Assembly: GCA_032355985.1 (NCBI GenBank)
Contig: JAUKVZ010000001.1
Location: forward strand, 434,001-498,000
Reading direction: 5' to 3'
From: Sarcodiotheca gaudichaudii
Lineage: Eukaryota > Rhodophyta > Florideophyceae > Gigartinales > Solieriaceae
DNA length: 64,000 nucleotides
Under the pieces are notes generated by a model, which was not told the DNA's origin, did no database searches, and saw nothing but the letters and a program-made list of their open reading frames with translations. The translations under genes were made by a program, and so were the position numbers. Positions 41,978 through 50,654 of the stretch are shown piece by piece. Every line of letters begins with the position of its first letter. The stretch's first letter is position 1.

Positions 41978-42075
41978 GGCAGGCAACGAATTTCCTGAGT
42001 GAAAAGTCGCGGCACGGAGTGAAACCGTGGAGTCGTCAGGCTGTAGTAATCTGCGCAAGCGAGGAGCTGCAGATT

Positions 42076-42678
42076 ATGAACGTATCACCAACTGACGTGG
42101 TCGGCGGCTGGACCGGCTCGGAGTCCTGCGAGATCTCCGATGTCGAAGCATTCCGTCTGCTGGCCGATCCCACCCGTTTCGCCCTGTACAGCGCGTTCGC
42201 CTGGGGAGACGGGCCCATGACGATTCGCGAGGCGGCTCGTCGCATCGGCAGGCGGGCGGGCTCGCTCTATCGCCATCTGGAGATGCTCGTCGAGGCGGGG
42301 CTGCTCCGGGATGTGGGGGAGTTGCCGACTTCAAGGCGTCCTGCACGGATGTATCAGGCGGCGCCCAATCCCAAATTCATCTACCAACGCGATCGTCCGG
42401 AAGCAGTTGATGCCCTGAATCGCATGGTGCAGAGCCTTGCAAGGCACGCGGCCGAGGGATTTGCACGTTCGGCGCGCAGCGGCAAGGCCGTGACGCGAGG
42501 GCCTGCAAGAGATACGCATGCAGGTGTGCAGAATGGGTGGCTGACGCCACAGGAACTGCAGGAACTGAACGAGTTGATCATGCGAGCTCGCGATTTGCTT
42601 GGAAGAGGCGAGCCCGGCTCCGGAAAGAAGTTGATAGAGCTGGCTGTCATGATGTCGCCGCCCGGCGCGAAGGAGTGA
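42076..42678 (+). CDS. ArsR-like winged-helix transcriptional regulator
   Basis: The 200-residue protein has an N-terminal winged helix (about residues 22-90; VEAFRLLADPTRFALYSAF, then MTIREAARRIGRRAGSLYRH). The ADPTR motif opening the first helix is typical of ArsR-like regulators. The C-terminal half is helical (FARSARSGKAVTRGP, TPQELQELNELIMRARDLL) and probably mediates dimer contacts or sensing. The start has GAGGAG nine bases upstream. It is the first gene of a run that continues within 30-55 bases through three exported proteins, and probably controls them. Confidence 0.8.
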   Translation: MNVSPTDVVGGWTGSESCEISDVEAFRLLADPTRFALYSAFAWGDGPMTIREAARRIGRRAGSLYRHLEMLVEAGLLRDVGELPTSRRPARMYQAAPNPKFIYQRDRPEAVDALNRMVQSLARHAAEGFARSARSGKAVTRGPARDTHAGVQNGWLTPQELQELNELIMRARDLLGRGEPGSGKKLIELAVMMSPPGAKE

Positions 42679-42680
42679 AG

Positions 42681-44543
42681 ATGAGCATGCCTGTTGCGAA
42701 GAAACATGTATTCAGCCTGCGCGCGACGATGGTCGGCGCGTGCGCCTTCGGTGCGATCGCCTGCGCAGCGAATGCCGATATCTGGACGACCGAGGCCAAA
42801 TGGACGGAAGGGCAGGGGCCCGATGCGCGCGAGCATGCGGCATTCATCCTCGATGAAAAGGGCGATCGACTGCTGCTCTTCGGCGGATCCGGTTATCACC
42901 CGCAAATGCGCCCGCTTGAAGACGCCTGGGCGTTCGACCTTGAGACGAAGACCTGGGCATCGCTGCGCGTCGAAGGCGATGCGCCGAGCGGCAATGGATC
43001 AAAGCGTGTCGCACATCAGCCGGGTGCGGATGTCGCATACACCTTCGGCGGCTACGACGGCGGGTTCAACTGCAACGCGGATCTTCATCGCGTTCGATTT
43101 GAAGATGATGCGCTTGTCTTCGAGCTGGTCGAGCAGGATGCTGCGCCTTCGGCGCGGGCGCTGCACGCGTTTGCGCATGATCCGGTAAGTGATCGATTCT
43201 GCGTCTTCGGCGGCGCGATGAATGGCCGCATGTTCGGGGATACGTGGATCGGTGAAGCGAATGACGAGGGCGTAGTTGTCTGGCGCGAGCTTGATGGTGA
43301 AGGACCGGAAGCGCGCTACGGCCATGTCTATGGATTCGAGGAGGATTCCGGTCGGATGATCGTCTTCAGCGGGCAGGCCATGCCCGTTGATCAGGAGAAT
43401 CCCTTTCGATTCGTCGATGATGTCTGGTCCATTGATCTGAGAGCAGATGATCCGACGTGGACGCAGCATGCGTTTGCTCAGGACGATGCGCCCGCCGGGC
43501 GACGCAATCCGGCCTTCTGCTTTGACGGCGCTTCAGGCGGATTGATCGTCTGGTGCGGCACTGCCGATGGCCGCACGTCTGTGCCCGGGCTTGTCAGCAT
43601 CAGTTTGTCCGGCGACGAAGTGATCTGGCGGGCGCTGGATGATCCGGAGCATGGACCGGCGATGCGTTCGAGCGGCATGATGGTGGCCGATCCATCATCC
43701 GGTGAGATCTGGACGGGCTTTGGCAACTCAGCGGACGGCACGTATCAGGATCTGCATCGCGCTCGCATCGCGTCGCCCGAGCCTGAACTCGTCGGGCGAG
43801 GCAAGATCTCGACCGATACGACCGTCTTCAACACGACCTTTACTGACGGCGGCGAGACGCTCATCGCCACCGAAGCACTGGATCCGTCGTTTCGCGAGAC
43901 GCGCATCATCGCATGGCGGAAGGGTGTCGGCATCTGGAGAGATGTGACTCCTGTCGGCGGCGTTGTCGCAGGATTGAATGCGGGCGATGGCGCGATGTCG
44001 CCGGATGAAAACACATTCGTCTTCGTTGCTGACGAGGACATGTATGTGACTCGACGGATGGGAGCAGGCTGGTCGCCGCCGGTGGAGCTGGAGCCGCATC
44101 TGAGTTCCGATGAGCCGGAGGCATATCCCACGCTCTCGGCTTCGGGTGAACTCTGTTTCACGCGTCAGATTGATGGTGACTGGGAGATCCTGGTCGCGCC
44201 GCCGCGATACGGAAGCTGGGGCGAGCCTCAGAGACTTCCGGACACGGTGAACACACGCGCTCGGGAGCATGATGCGTTCATCACAGCAGATGGCTCGGCG
44301 ATCATCTTTGTACGCATCGGCGATCCGAAATGCATCGGCTCATCGGATCTTTTCATCACGCATCGCGAAGGCGACACCTGGTCGCCGGCCAAGCATCTTT
44401 CATTCAACTCGCGAGCGATCGATGGCAGCCCGTGCGTGAGCCCGGACGGCGACTGGCTTTACTTCACAAGTGGACGACCGGCGCCCGGCGATGCCAATGG
44501 AACACTGAACATCTGGCGCGTGCCCTTGTCGCACGTCAGATGA
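42681..44543 (+). CDS. Exported Kelch plus PD40 (TolB-like) propeller protein
   Basis: The 620-residue precursor has a signal peptide (GACAFGAIACAANADI). The first half has Kelch-type repeats (EKGDRLLLFGGSGYHP, DVAYTFGGYDGG, SDRFCVFGGAMNGRMFGDTW, SGRMIVFSGQAM). The second has WD40-like PD40 repeats (MSPDENTFVFVADEDMYVT, PTLSASGELCFTRQIDGDWE, CVSPDGDWLYFTSGRPAPGD). The ATG lies two bases after the regulator stop, with AAGGAG overlapping that stop. Two propellers on one secreted chain suggest binding of another protein or glycan at the surface. Confidence 0.8.
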   Translation: MSMPVAKKHVFSLRATMVGACAFGAIACAANADIWTTEAKWTEGQGPDAREHAAFILDEKGDRLLLFGGSGYHPQMRPLEDAWAFDLETKTWASLRVEGDAPSGNGSKRVAHQPGADVAYTFGGYDGGFNCNADLHRVRFEDDALVFELVEQDAAPSARALHAFAHDPVSDRFCVFGGAMNGRMFGDTWIGEANDEGVVVWRELDGEGPEARYGHVYGFEEDSGRMIVFSGQAMPVDQENPFRFVDDVWSIDLRADDPTWTQHAFAQDDAPAGRRNPAFCFDGASGGLIVWCGTADGRTSVPGLVSISLSGDEVIWRALDDPEHGPAMRSSGMMVADPSSGEIWTGFGNSADGTYQDLHRARIASPEPELVGRGKISTDTTVFNTTFTDGGETLIATEALDPSFRETRIIAWRKGVGIWRDVTPVGGVVAGLNAGDGAMSPDENTFVFVADEDMYVTRRMGAGWSPPVELEPHLSSDEPEAYPTLSASGELCFTRQIDGDWEILVAPPRYGSWGEPQRLPDTVNTRAREHDAFITADGSAIIFVRIGDPKCIGSSDLFITHREGDTWSPAKHLSFNSRAIDGSPCVSPDGDWLYFTSGRPAPGDANGTLNIWRVPLSHVR

Positions 44544-44572
44544 GTTGAATTCGATCCACGCGAGGACACAGC

Positions 44573-46102
44573 ATGAATGGCATTCCCTCAGCTCGAACGA
44601 GCCGGATTGCAATCGCAGTAATGGGCATGGCGATGAGTGTCGCGGCGCTCGGCTGCCAGCAGGCGGATGCGCAATCTCGAGAGTCCCGGGCGGTGGACAT
44701 CATCCAGGAGGCGTATGAGGACGGCGAACTGCACGGCGCCGCGGCGATCATCGGCGCGGGGACCGGGCCTCAGTATGCAGCAGGCGGGCGCACGACTGAG
44801 CCGGGTGGCGCAGCCATCGACTCACAGACGCGTTTTCGAATCGCTTCCCTGACAAAGGTCGTAACGCAGGCCGCGATTCTGCGGCTGGTGGACGAAGGTC
44901 GCATCGAGCTTGACGCGTCCATCGCGAAGTATCGGCCGGGCCTGGATGCCGAATGGGCAGACACTGTCACGATTCGTCAGTTGCTGGTGTTTCGTTCGGG
45001 CCTGCCGCGGGAGCGATCGGCGGATGATCCGATCGGCGCCGGTGTTGAGTATGACCACAATGGAAGCGCGCTGGCGCTGCTGGACTCGCTCGTTGATGTC
45101 GGGCCAATCGTCGAACCGGGAACACAGACGCGCTACAGCAACTACGGCTACATGCAGCTCGGCGGCGTTATCGAGGCTGTGACGGGCATGGCGCTCGAGC
45201 AGGCGTTTGAGACGCTTGTATTTGAACCGGCGGGCATGACGGAGACGCATCTGCATGGCGCTGATGTGCTCGATGGCGAAACGTACGCCAATGGCCACCG
45301 GCGAAACGCCGACGGTGCGTATGCAGTGATTGATCAGTTTCCGGTCTCCGTGCGATACACCGCCGGCGGGCTTTCCAGCAGTGTTGGGGATCTTGCGAAG
45401 CTCTCACGCGCCATCTTCGAAGGAAAGCTGCTGTCAAACACGTCGACGCGTCTGTTGTTGACCGGATTCGGTGATCGCAAGCAGCCCAGACTGCGGGCCG
45501 CGGGTCATGTGCCGGGATTCGCCAACTACTGGACGATCTCGCTCGATCCGCCTTTTGGTGTCGTGTTGCTGAACAACTCGGTGAGCGCGTCGCCTCAGGC
45601 GGTGATTGATGTCGGCGATCAGGTGGTGGCAGCACTGACTGGAGAACGTGCAAAGAAGAAGGATCGCAAGCCGATCGAAGAGGAGGGATGGCGTCGCTTT
45701 GCGGATATCCGTGAGATTCCGGATCACTCCGTTCGCAGCAGCGCGCTCGCGTACATCGAGGCGCTGCTCGCCGAAGACACAGAGCTGATGTTTGAACGCA
45801 ACATGGCGATGCGCTGCATGTCACTCGAGGACATGAGCGAGAAGGACGCCGAGGGATTCAGGAAGCTGGCGCAATACGAACTTGGCGCCTATGTGGAGTT
45901 CGGTCCCTTCAAGCCCGCGGCATGGCGTCCGGGCGAGCGCGATCGGCTGGAGATCTACCTCGAGGGTGAGGATGGGCGCGCGATCTTCTACCGGTTCGCC
46001 CCGAATCCGAAGAAGCCCGGATGCGTCAGTTCTGTGTCCCACGGCACGATCGGGTTCACTCCGACGCCGGTCGATACGGGGATGGAGATCATCCGAAAGT
46101 GA
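44573..46102 (+). CDS. Beta-lactamase-family serine hydrolase lipoprotein
   Basis: The 509-residue precursor has a lipobox (MSVAALGC near residue 28). A class C beta-lactamase/DD-peptidase-like domain has the SxxK motif in IASLTKVVTQA near residue 93, the Y-x-N motif in RYSNYGYMQLGG near 190 and a late HVPG in place of KTG. An extra C-terminal domain of about 130 residues follows. The family includes esterases and peptidases, and the HxG triad more often marks esterase-like members than antibiotic-degrading enzymes. It follows the Kelch/PD40 gene by 29 bases. Confidence 0.82.
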   Translation: MNGIPSARTSRIAIAVMGMAMSVAALGCQQADAQSRESRAVDIIQEAYEDGELHGAAAIIGAGTGPQYAAGGRTTEPGGAAIDSQTRFRIASLTKVVTQAAILRLVDEGRIELDASIAKYRPGLDAEWADTVTIRQLLVFRSGLPRERSADDPIGAGVEYDHNGSALALLDSLVDVGPIVEPGTQTRYSNYGYMQLGGVIEAVTGMALEQAFETLVFEPAGMTETHLHGADVLDGETYANGHRRNADGAYAVIDQFPVSVRYTAGGLSSSVGDLAKLSRAIFEGKLLSNTSTRLLLTGFGDRKQPRLRAAGHVPGFANYWTISLDPPFGVVLLNNSVSASPQAVIDVGDQVVAALTGERAKKKDRKPIEEEGWRRFADIREIPDHSVRSSALAYIEALLAEDTELMFERNMAMRCMSLEDMSEKDAEGFRKLAQYELGAYVEFGPFKPAAWRPGERDRLEIYLEGEDGRAIFYRFAPNPKKPGCVSSVSHGTIGFTPTPVDTGMEIIRK

Positions 46103-46155
46103 TCGGCCCGGTATACGATCGCGCAGCCTGAATCCCTTCTGAAAGGACCTGCGCC

Positions 46156-47196
46156 ATGTCTTCGAGAATCTTACGCCTCGGCGTCGCCGCATTCCTTGTA
46201 GCCTTGCTCGCGATGCAATCGAAGGCGGATCATCTGTATGTGCTGAACAAGTCGGAAGCTTCTGTGTCGATCCTCGATGCGGAATCCGGTGAAGAGCTGA
46301 AGCGCGTCGATGTGAAGGCCGGCCCGCATGAGGCTGCGACTTCACCGGATGGTCGATTCGTCGTGGTCTGCAACTACGGCCAGCGCACGCCTGGGGGCAC
46401 GCTGAGCGTCATCGACACGAAATCGCACAAAGTCGTTCGGACGATTGATCTTGAAGGCCATCATCGGCCGCATGGAATTCTTTTCATGCCGGGGACGGAC
46501 CATGTCGTGGTTACGGCCGAGCATGAGAAAAGATTGCTCGTCGTGGATATCAGTTCGGGCGAAGTCCGAAGCTCGATCGATACGGATCAGGACATCTCGC
46601 ACATGGTGGCGCTGACGCCTGATGCGGCGCGCGCCTTCGTCGCCAACATTCGATCCGGCTCAGTCTCCGTCATCGACCTCGAATCGGAGAAGCTGATCAA
46701 GATCATCGAGACGGGCGATGGAGCCGAGGGGATCGCGGCTCATCCGACGCGTCCGGAGATCTGGGTGACCAATCGCGGCGCCGACACGCTGTCCATCATC
46801 GATACAGACACGCTGCGCGTCGTCGAGACGCTGCCGTGCCCGGCGTTTCCGATCCGGGCGCAGATCACTCCCGATGGCGCTCACGCGCTCATCTCCTGTG
46901 CGCGCTCCGGTGATGTGGTCGTCTTTGAGACGGAGTCACGCGACGAGATTGCCCGGATCAGCATGAATGAGGAGACAGTGGACAACGCCGAGCGTTCGCG
47001 CCGGCTTTTCTCCGATCAGTTCGGCGATAGCCCTGTGCCGGTCGGCATTCTGATTCGACCTGATGGGCGCGTCGCTTATGTGGCGAATACGAATGCTGAT
47101 GTCATCAGCGTGCTTGATCTGACGGACTGGACACTTGTGGGGCGCCTGCGCGCCGGCAAGGAGCCCGATGGGCTCGCGTGGGTGGCCACCGACTGA
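46156..47196 (+). CDS. Exported YncE-like seven-bladed propeller protein
   Basis: The 346-residue precursor has a signal peptide (FLVALLAMQSKADH). Tandem YVTN/YncE repeats follow: LYVLNKSEASVSILDAESGE, EAATSPDGRFVVVCNYG, VALTPDAARAFVANIRSGSV, IAAHPTRPEIWVTNRGADTL and ILIRPDGRVAYVANTNADVI. AAAGGA lies eight bases before the ATG. It is the last gene of the operon that begins at 42076 and converges on the HIT gene with two bases between stops. It probably binds a ligand or partner in the periplasm or at the surface. Confidence 0.82.
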   Translation: MSSRILRLGVAAFLVALLAMQSKADHLYVLNKSEASVSILDAESGEELKRVDVKAGPHEAATSPDGRFVVVCNYGQRTPGGTLSVIDTKSHKVVRTIDLEGHHRPHGILFMPGTDHVVVTAEHEKRLLVVDISSGEVRSSIDTDQDISHMVALTPDAARAFVANIRSGSVSVIDLESEKLIKIIETGDGAEGIAAHPTRPEIWVTNRGADTLSIIDTDTLRVVETLPCPAFPIRAQITPDGAHALISCARSGDVVVFETESRDEIARISMNEETVDNAERSRRLFSDQFGDSPVPVGILIRPDGRVAYVANTNADVISVLDLTDWTLVGRLRAGKEPDGLAWVATD

Positions 47197-47198
47197 AC

Positions 47199-47624
47199 TC
47201 AGAGACGAGAGGCGATGTCCGCCGCCAGGGCCGCGGCCTTTTCGTGATCGATCTCACGCGGGCTCCAGACAATTCCAAGTCCGGCGCCTTCCGGATCATC
47301 CGAGTCTGAGACCGGAATGATGTGAAAATGCACGTGGAAGACGGCCTGGTGTGCCTCCGCGCCGTTGTTCTGCAGAATGTTGTAGGCCGTTGCGCCCGTC
47401 GCCTGCATCACAGCGCGGCTCAGTCTGGGCAGCACGGCGCCGATGGCGGCGGCTGATTCATCGGACAACTGATCGATCGTCGGCGCCGCTTCCTTCGGAA
47501 TGACCAGCGTATGGCCGCGTGAAAGCGGACCGATGTCGAGGAACGCATAGACGAGATCGTCTTCGTACACGCGATGCGATGGGATCTCGCCGCGAATGAT
47601 CTTTTCAAAGATGGTGTCAGACAT
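47199..47624 (-). CDS. HIT-family nucleotide-binding hydrolase
   Basis: The 141-residue protein has the histidine triad HVHFHIIP preceded by NILQNNGAEAHQAVF, and the N-terminal CIF-like region reads IFEKIIRGEIPSHRVYEDD. In place of the zinc cysteines found in some members it has no such residues. HIT proteins hydrolyse AMP-lysine and related adenylated compounds. The start ATG at 47624 lies 27 bases beyond the YhhQ-type gene stop on the same strand, so the two may be co-transcribed. Confidence 0.92.
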   Translation of the reverse strand: MSDTIFEKIIRGEIPSHRVYEDDLVYAFLDIGPLSRGHTLVIPKEAAPTIDQLSDESAAAIGAVLPRLSRAVMQATGATAYNILQNNGAEAHQAVFHVHFHIIPVSDSDDPEGAGLGIVWSPREIDHEKAAALAADIASRL

Positions 47625-47651
47625 GGCGCACGCGAGGATACCAGACGCGGA

Positions 47652-48485
47652 TCAGCCCACACCGGCTTCGACGGCGGCGGCCGCGGGCGGATGCGGAGAC
47701 TCAACCGGAGGAGGGAGCCGCAGATAACGCGCCAGCCAGTGAGCCCCCGCGTAGAAGGGCAGTGTGTCGAACGCCGCGGCAAGAACTTTGAAGATGTAGC
47801 CCGTGAGAATCAGCGCCACGAGCTGCGGCCAGATCGCCGCTTCCACATCAATGGGCAATGCGTGTGCGTAGTAGTGCGTGATGAGAATGACGGCGATCGT
47901 GTCGACGAGTTGGCTGATGAGCGTCGAGCCGTTGTTCCGGAGCCAGAGGTGCTTTCCTTTGGTGAGGCGCTTCCAGAAGTGGAAGACCTGCACATCGATG
48001 AACTGCGCTGCAAGGTAGGCGATCATGGACGCGGCGACGGCGCCGAATGCCAGACGGCGCACGTCGAAGAACACACCTGTCTTTTCAGCGCCGGCTGGTT
48101 CAAACCCGGGCCAGACGCCGCCCAGCCAGAGCACGCCGACCACCCATAGGTTGATCAGCAGACCGACGAAGACGACGAAGTTGGCGCGTTTGCGGCCGTA
48201 GAGCTCTGAAATGAAATCCGTGCAGAGGAATGTGATCGGGTAGGGCAGCACGCCGACGGCGATGGCCACCTTGTACTTCCACTCATCGGAGCCTTCGATG
48301 AAGAATGCGAGATTGAGGAATCGTGTGATGCCCAGGATGTTGAGCATCGCCAGCGAGCCGAGAAAGAGGCCCGCGAAGATGAGGAAGACACGCTCGCGAC
48401 GCTCCAGGAGCTTTTCCAGAGGAAGCTCGCTCTGTCCCTCGTAGAGATACTGCTCGTCCGGCCGCATGAAGGGCTTTCGCGCCAT
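47652..48485 (-). CDS. Queuosine precursor transporter (YhhQ/VUT family)
   Basis: The membrane protein has about 277 residues and roughly six helices. It carries the family signatures ITFLCTDFISELYGRKRANF and WLRNNGSTLISQLVDTIAV. YhhQ-type proteins import queuine precursors (preQ0/preQ1) for tRNA modification. It is longer than usual (about 220), with extra N- and C-terminal residues, the latter rich in proline and alanine. The start MARKPFMRPD at 48485 fits the family; frame further upstream lies under mutL and was discarded. A QueC-like gene lies at 11515 in the same window. Confidence 0.85.
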   Translation of the reverse strand: MARKPFMRPDEQYLYEGQSELPLEKLLERRERVFLIFAGLFLGSLAMLNILGITRFLNLAFFIEGSDEWKYKVAIAVGVLPYPITFLCTDFISELYGRKRANFVVFVGLLINLWVVGVLWLGGVWPGFEPAGAEKTGVFFDVRRLAFGAVAASMIAYLAAQFIDVQVFHFWKRLTKGKHLWLRNNGSTLISQLVDTIAVILITHYYAHALPIDVEAAIWPQLVALILTGYIFKVLAAAFDTLPFYAGAHWLARYLRLPPPVESPHPPAAAAVEAGVG

Positions 48486-48557
48486 GGTGAGAAGAATAGG
48501 CGATCGTCGTCGCGGCGGATGACGGGCGCCCGGCGGCGTTCGTACAATGCGCTTCGC

Positions 48558-50456
48558 ATGGCAACGGACGCCCACATTGCATCGCAGCCCGCGAATCGAG
48601 GACCGATTCAGCAGCTGCCGCCCCTCGTCGTCAACCAGATCGCGGCTGGCGAGGTCGTCGAACGGCCGGCCTCCGTCGTCAAGGAGCTTGTGGAGAACTC
48701 CATCGACGCCGGCGCCGATCGCATTCGCGTCGAACTCGAGCAGGGGGGCGTCGAGCTTATCCGAATCACGGACAACGGCTGCGGCATTCCAGAAGATCAG
48801 CTTGAGCTGGCGCTGGCCGCCCATGCGACGAGCAAATTGCGATCGCCGGAGGAACTCGATCGTATCGGCACGATGGGTTTTCGCGGCGAGGCGCTGGCGT
48901 CGATCGCCTCTGTTTCGCGTATGCGGATCACATCCCGGCCTGCGGATCGCTCCAGCGCGTCGCAGATCGATATCGACGGGGATGTCCTGTCGCCGATCAG
49001 GCCTGCCGCGAGTGCGCCCGGCACGACGGTCGCCGTGCGAAACCTGTTTTTCAATACACCCGCCCGGCGCCGATTCCTGCGCACGACATCGACTGAGCAG
49101 GGGCATTGTGTGGAGGTTGTGCGTTCGCTGGCCATGTCGCATCCGGCGATCGGGTTCGAGGTGACGTGTGACGGCGTGAGCAAGCTTGATGTGCCGCCGG
49201 GGCAGGCCTCACGCGATCGGGCCATTGCCATCATGGGTGAGGAACTGGCGCCGAAGCTGCTTGAGGTCAATGCGGATGAGTTCGACGACACGCGCGGCGT
49301 CGCGATCTGGGGCATGGTTGGCCTGCCGGAGCTTGCGCGGCCGACGGCCAAGACGCAGAAGATCTTCGTCAACGGGCGGCTGATTCAGGATCGTTCGCTG
49401 CAGCACGCGCTGCGCGAGGCGTATCGCGGGCTGATCGACCCTTCGCGGAAACCGACGGCGATGGTGATGATCGAGATGGATCCCGCGGCCGTGGATGTGA
49501 ATGTGCATCCGGCGAAGGCGGAAGTGCGCTTCCGCGATCCGGGGATCGTCTATTCGACGCTGCTGCGATCAGTTCGCAGTGCGCTGCAGGGCCAGGACTT
49601 GACGCCTCGTCTTGGCGGAGAAAGCCGGTTCGGGCGGCGCGAGTTCGGAGCGGGCGAACGACCTGCGCCCAGCGCCGAGGGCTTTGTCGAAGCGCTGAGA
49701 ACGCAGGCGCATTCGCCGCGGCCGCTCGAGTTCGATGCGCCGACGCCAATGCGGGAGCCGGACGATCGCAAACTCGCTTCTTTGGGATCGGAAGGGGCGT
49801 CGCCGTCGCCGGCGCCTTTGCCTGCCGCGCCCGGTCCGGGACCGGAGATGACTGAAGTTCGCCTGGGCGAGCCGCGGCCGGCGGATCGGTACATCCAGGT
49901 GCACAACAGTTATCTGGTCACGCAGGATGAATCCGGCGTCATCATTATCGATCAGCATGCGCTGCACGAGCGCGTCATGTTCGAGCAGATCATGCGGCGG
50001 CTGCAGGAGGGGGATCTGGAAAGCCAGCAGCTTCTGGCCCCAGCGACGGTCGAGGCCTCTGCAAACGAGATCGAGCGACTGGACGCTCTGGAGCCGCTCC
50101 TGACCCGTTTGGGGGTGGAGGTCGGCCAACTCGGTCCCGAGTCCATCGGGGTCCAGGCCTTCCCCAGCTTCCTCTTTGAGCGAGGCGTCGATCCGGCGGA
50201 GTTCGTGGGTGAGTTGATCGAGCGGGCGGCCGAGCGCGGGTTGGGCGCGACCGAGGAGGAGGCTCTCCATGAGGTCGTGGACATGATGAGTTGCAAGGCG
50301 GCGATTAAGGCGGGCGATCGGCTCACGGAGACGGAGCTTGCGGAACTGGTTCGCCTCCGGTCGGATGTGGAGCGGTCGAGCAGTTGCCCGCACGGACGTC
50401 CGACGACGGTCAGGCTGACGATTTCTGATCTGGAGCGCATCTTCGGCCGCACGTAA
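48558..50456 (+). CDS. mutL: DNA mismatch repair protein MutL (endonuclease type)
   Basis: The 632-residue protein has the GHKL ATPase motifs VNQIAAGEVVERPASVVKEL, DAGADRIRVELEQGG, ITDNGCGIP, ATSKL and TMGFRGEALASIASVSR. A proline-rich linker of about 100 residues follows, then a C-terminal domain with the metal-binding motif DQHALHERVMFE, which matches the D-Q-H-A-x2-E-x4-E of nicking MutL proteins, and CPHGRPT near the end. So it should nick DNA, and mismatch repair here need not use MutH. ATG 48558 was chosen by homology. Confidence 0.95.
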   Translation: MATDAHIASQPANRGPIQQLPPLVVNQIAAGEVVERPASVVKELVENSIDAGADRIRVELEQGGVELIRITDNGCGIPEDQLELALAAHATSKLRSPEELDRIGTMGFRGEALASIASVSRMRITSRPADRSSASQIDIDGDVLSPIRPAASAPGTTVAVRNLFFNTPARRRFLRTTSTEQGHCVEVVRSLAMSHPAIGFEVTCDGVSKLDVPPGQASRDRAIAIMGEELAPKLLEVNADEFDDTRGVAIWGMVGLPELARPTAKTQKIFVNGRLIQDRSLQHALREAYRGLIDPSRKPTAMVMIEMDPAAVDVNVHPAKAEVRFRDPGIVYSTLLRSVRSALQGQDLTPRLGGESRFGRREFGAGERPAPSAEGFVEALRTQAHSPRPLEFDAPTPMREPDDRKLASLGSEGASPSPAPLPAAPGPGPEMTEVRLGEPRPADRYIQVHNSYLVTQDESGVIIIDQHALHERVMFEQIMRRLQEGDLESQQLLAPATVEASANEIERLDALEPLLTRLGVEVGQLGPESIGVQAFPSFLFERGVDPAEFVGELIERAAERGLGATEEEALHEVVDMMSCKAAIKAGDRLTETELAELVRLRSDVERSSSCPHGRPTTVRLTISDLERIFGRT

Positions 50457-50654
50457 GGGACCGGACGTGTGACGCAGGGGCTAATCCTCATCACCCGGAG
50501 CAGGGAGTTGAGAAGCCCGGGGAGAATGGCTCAGACGTCATGCTCCTGCGTCCGATTCAGACACTAAGATTCGACAGTCGTCGGTCTCCGTACGCCCCGA
50601 CTTCGGGCGCGATCGCCGCAAACCCGCACGCTCCCTCCAGGCACAGGACGAGGC

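Noticed and set aside
44573-46102. Antibiotic-resistance beta-lactamase
   Set aside because: The SxxK and YxN motifs are present but the KTG box is replaced by HVPG and there is a long extra domain, so a resistance role is not supported.
47652-49142. A longer version of the YhhQ-type transporter reaching 49142
   Set aside because: The extra 200 codons lie antisense to the start of mutL and show no membrane or family pattern.
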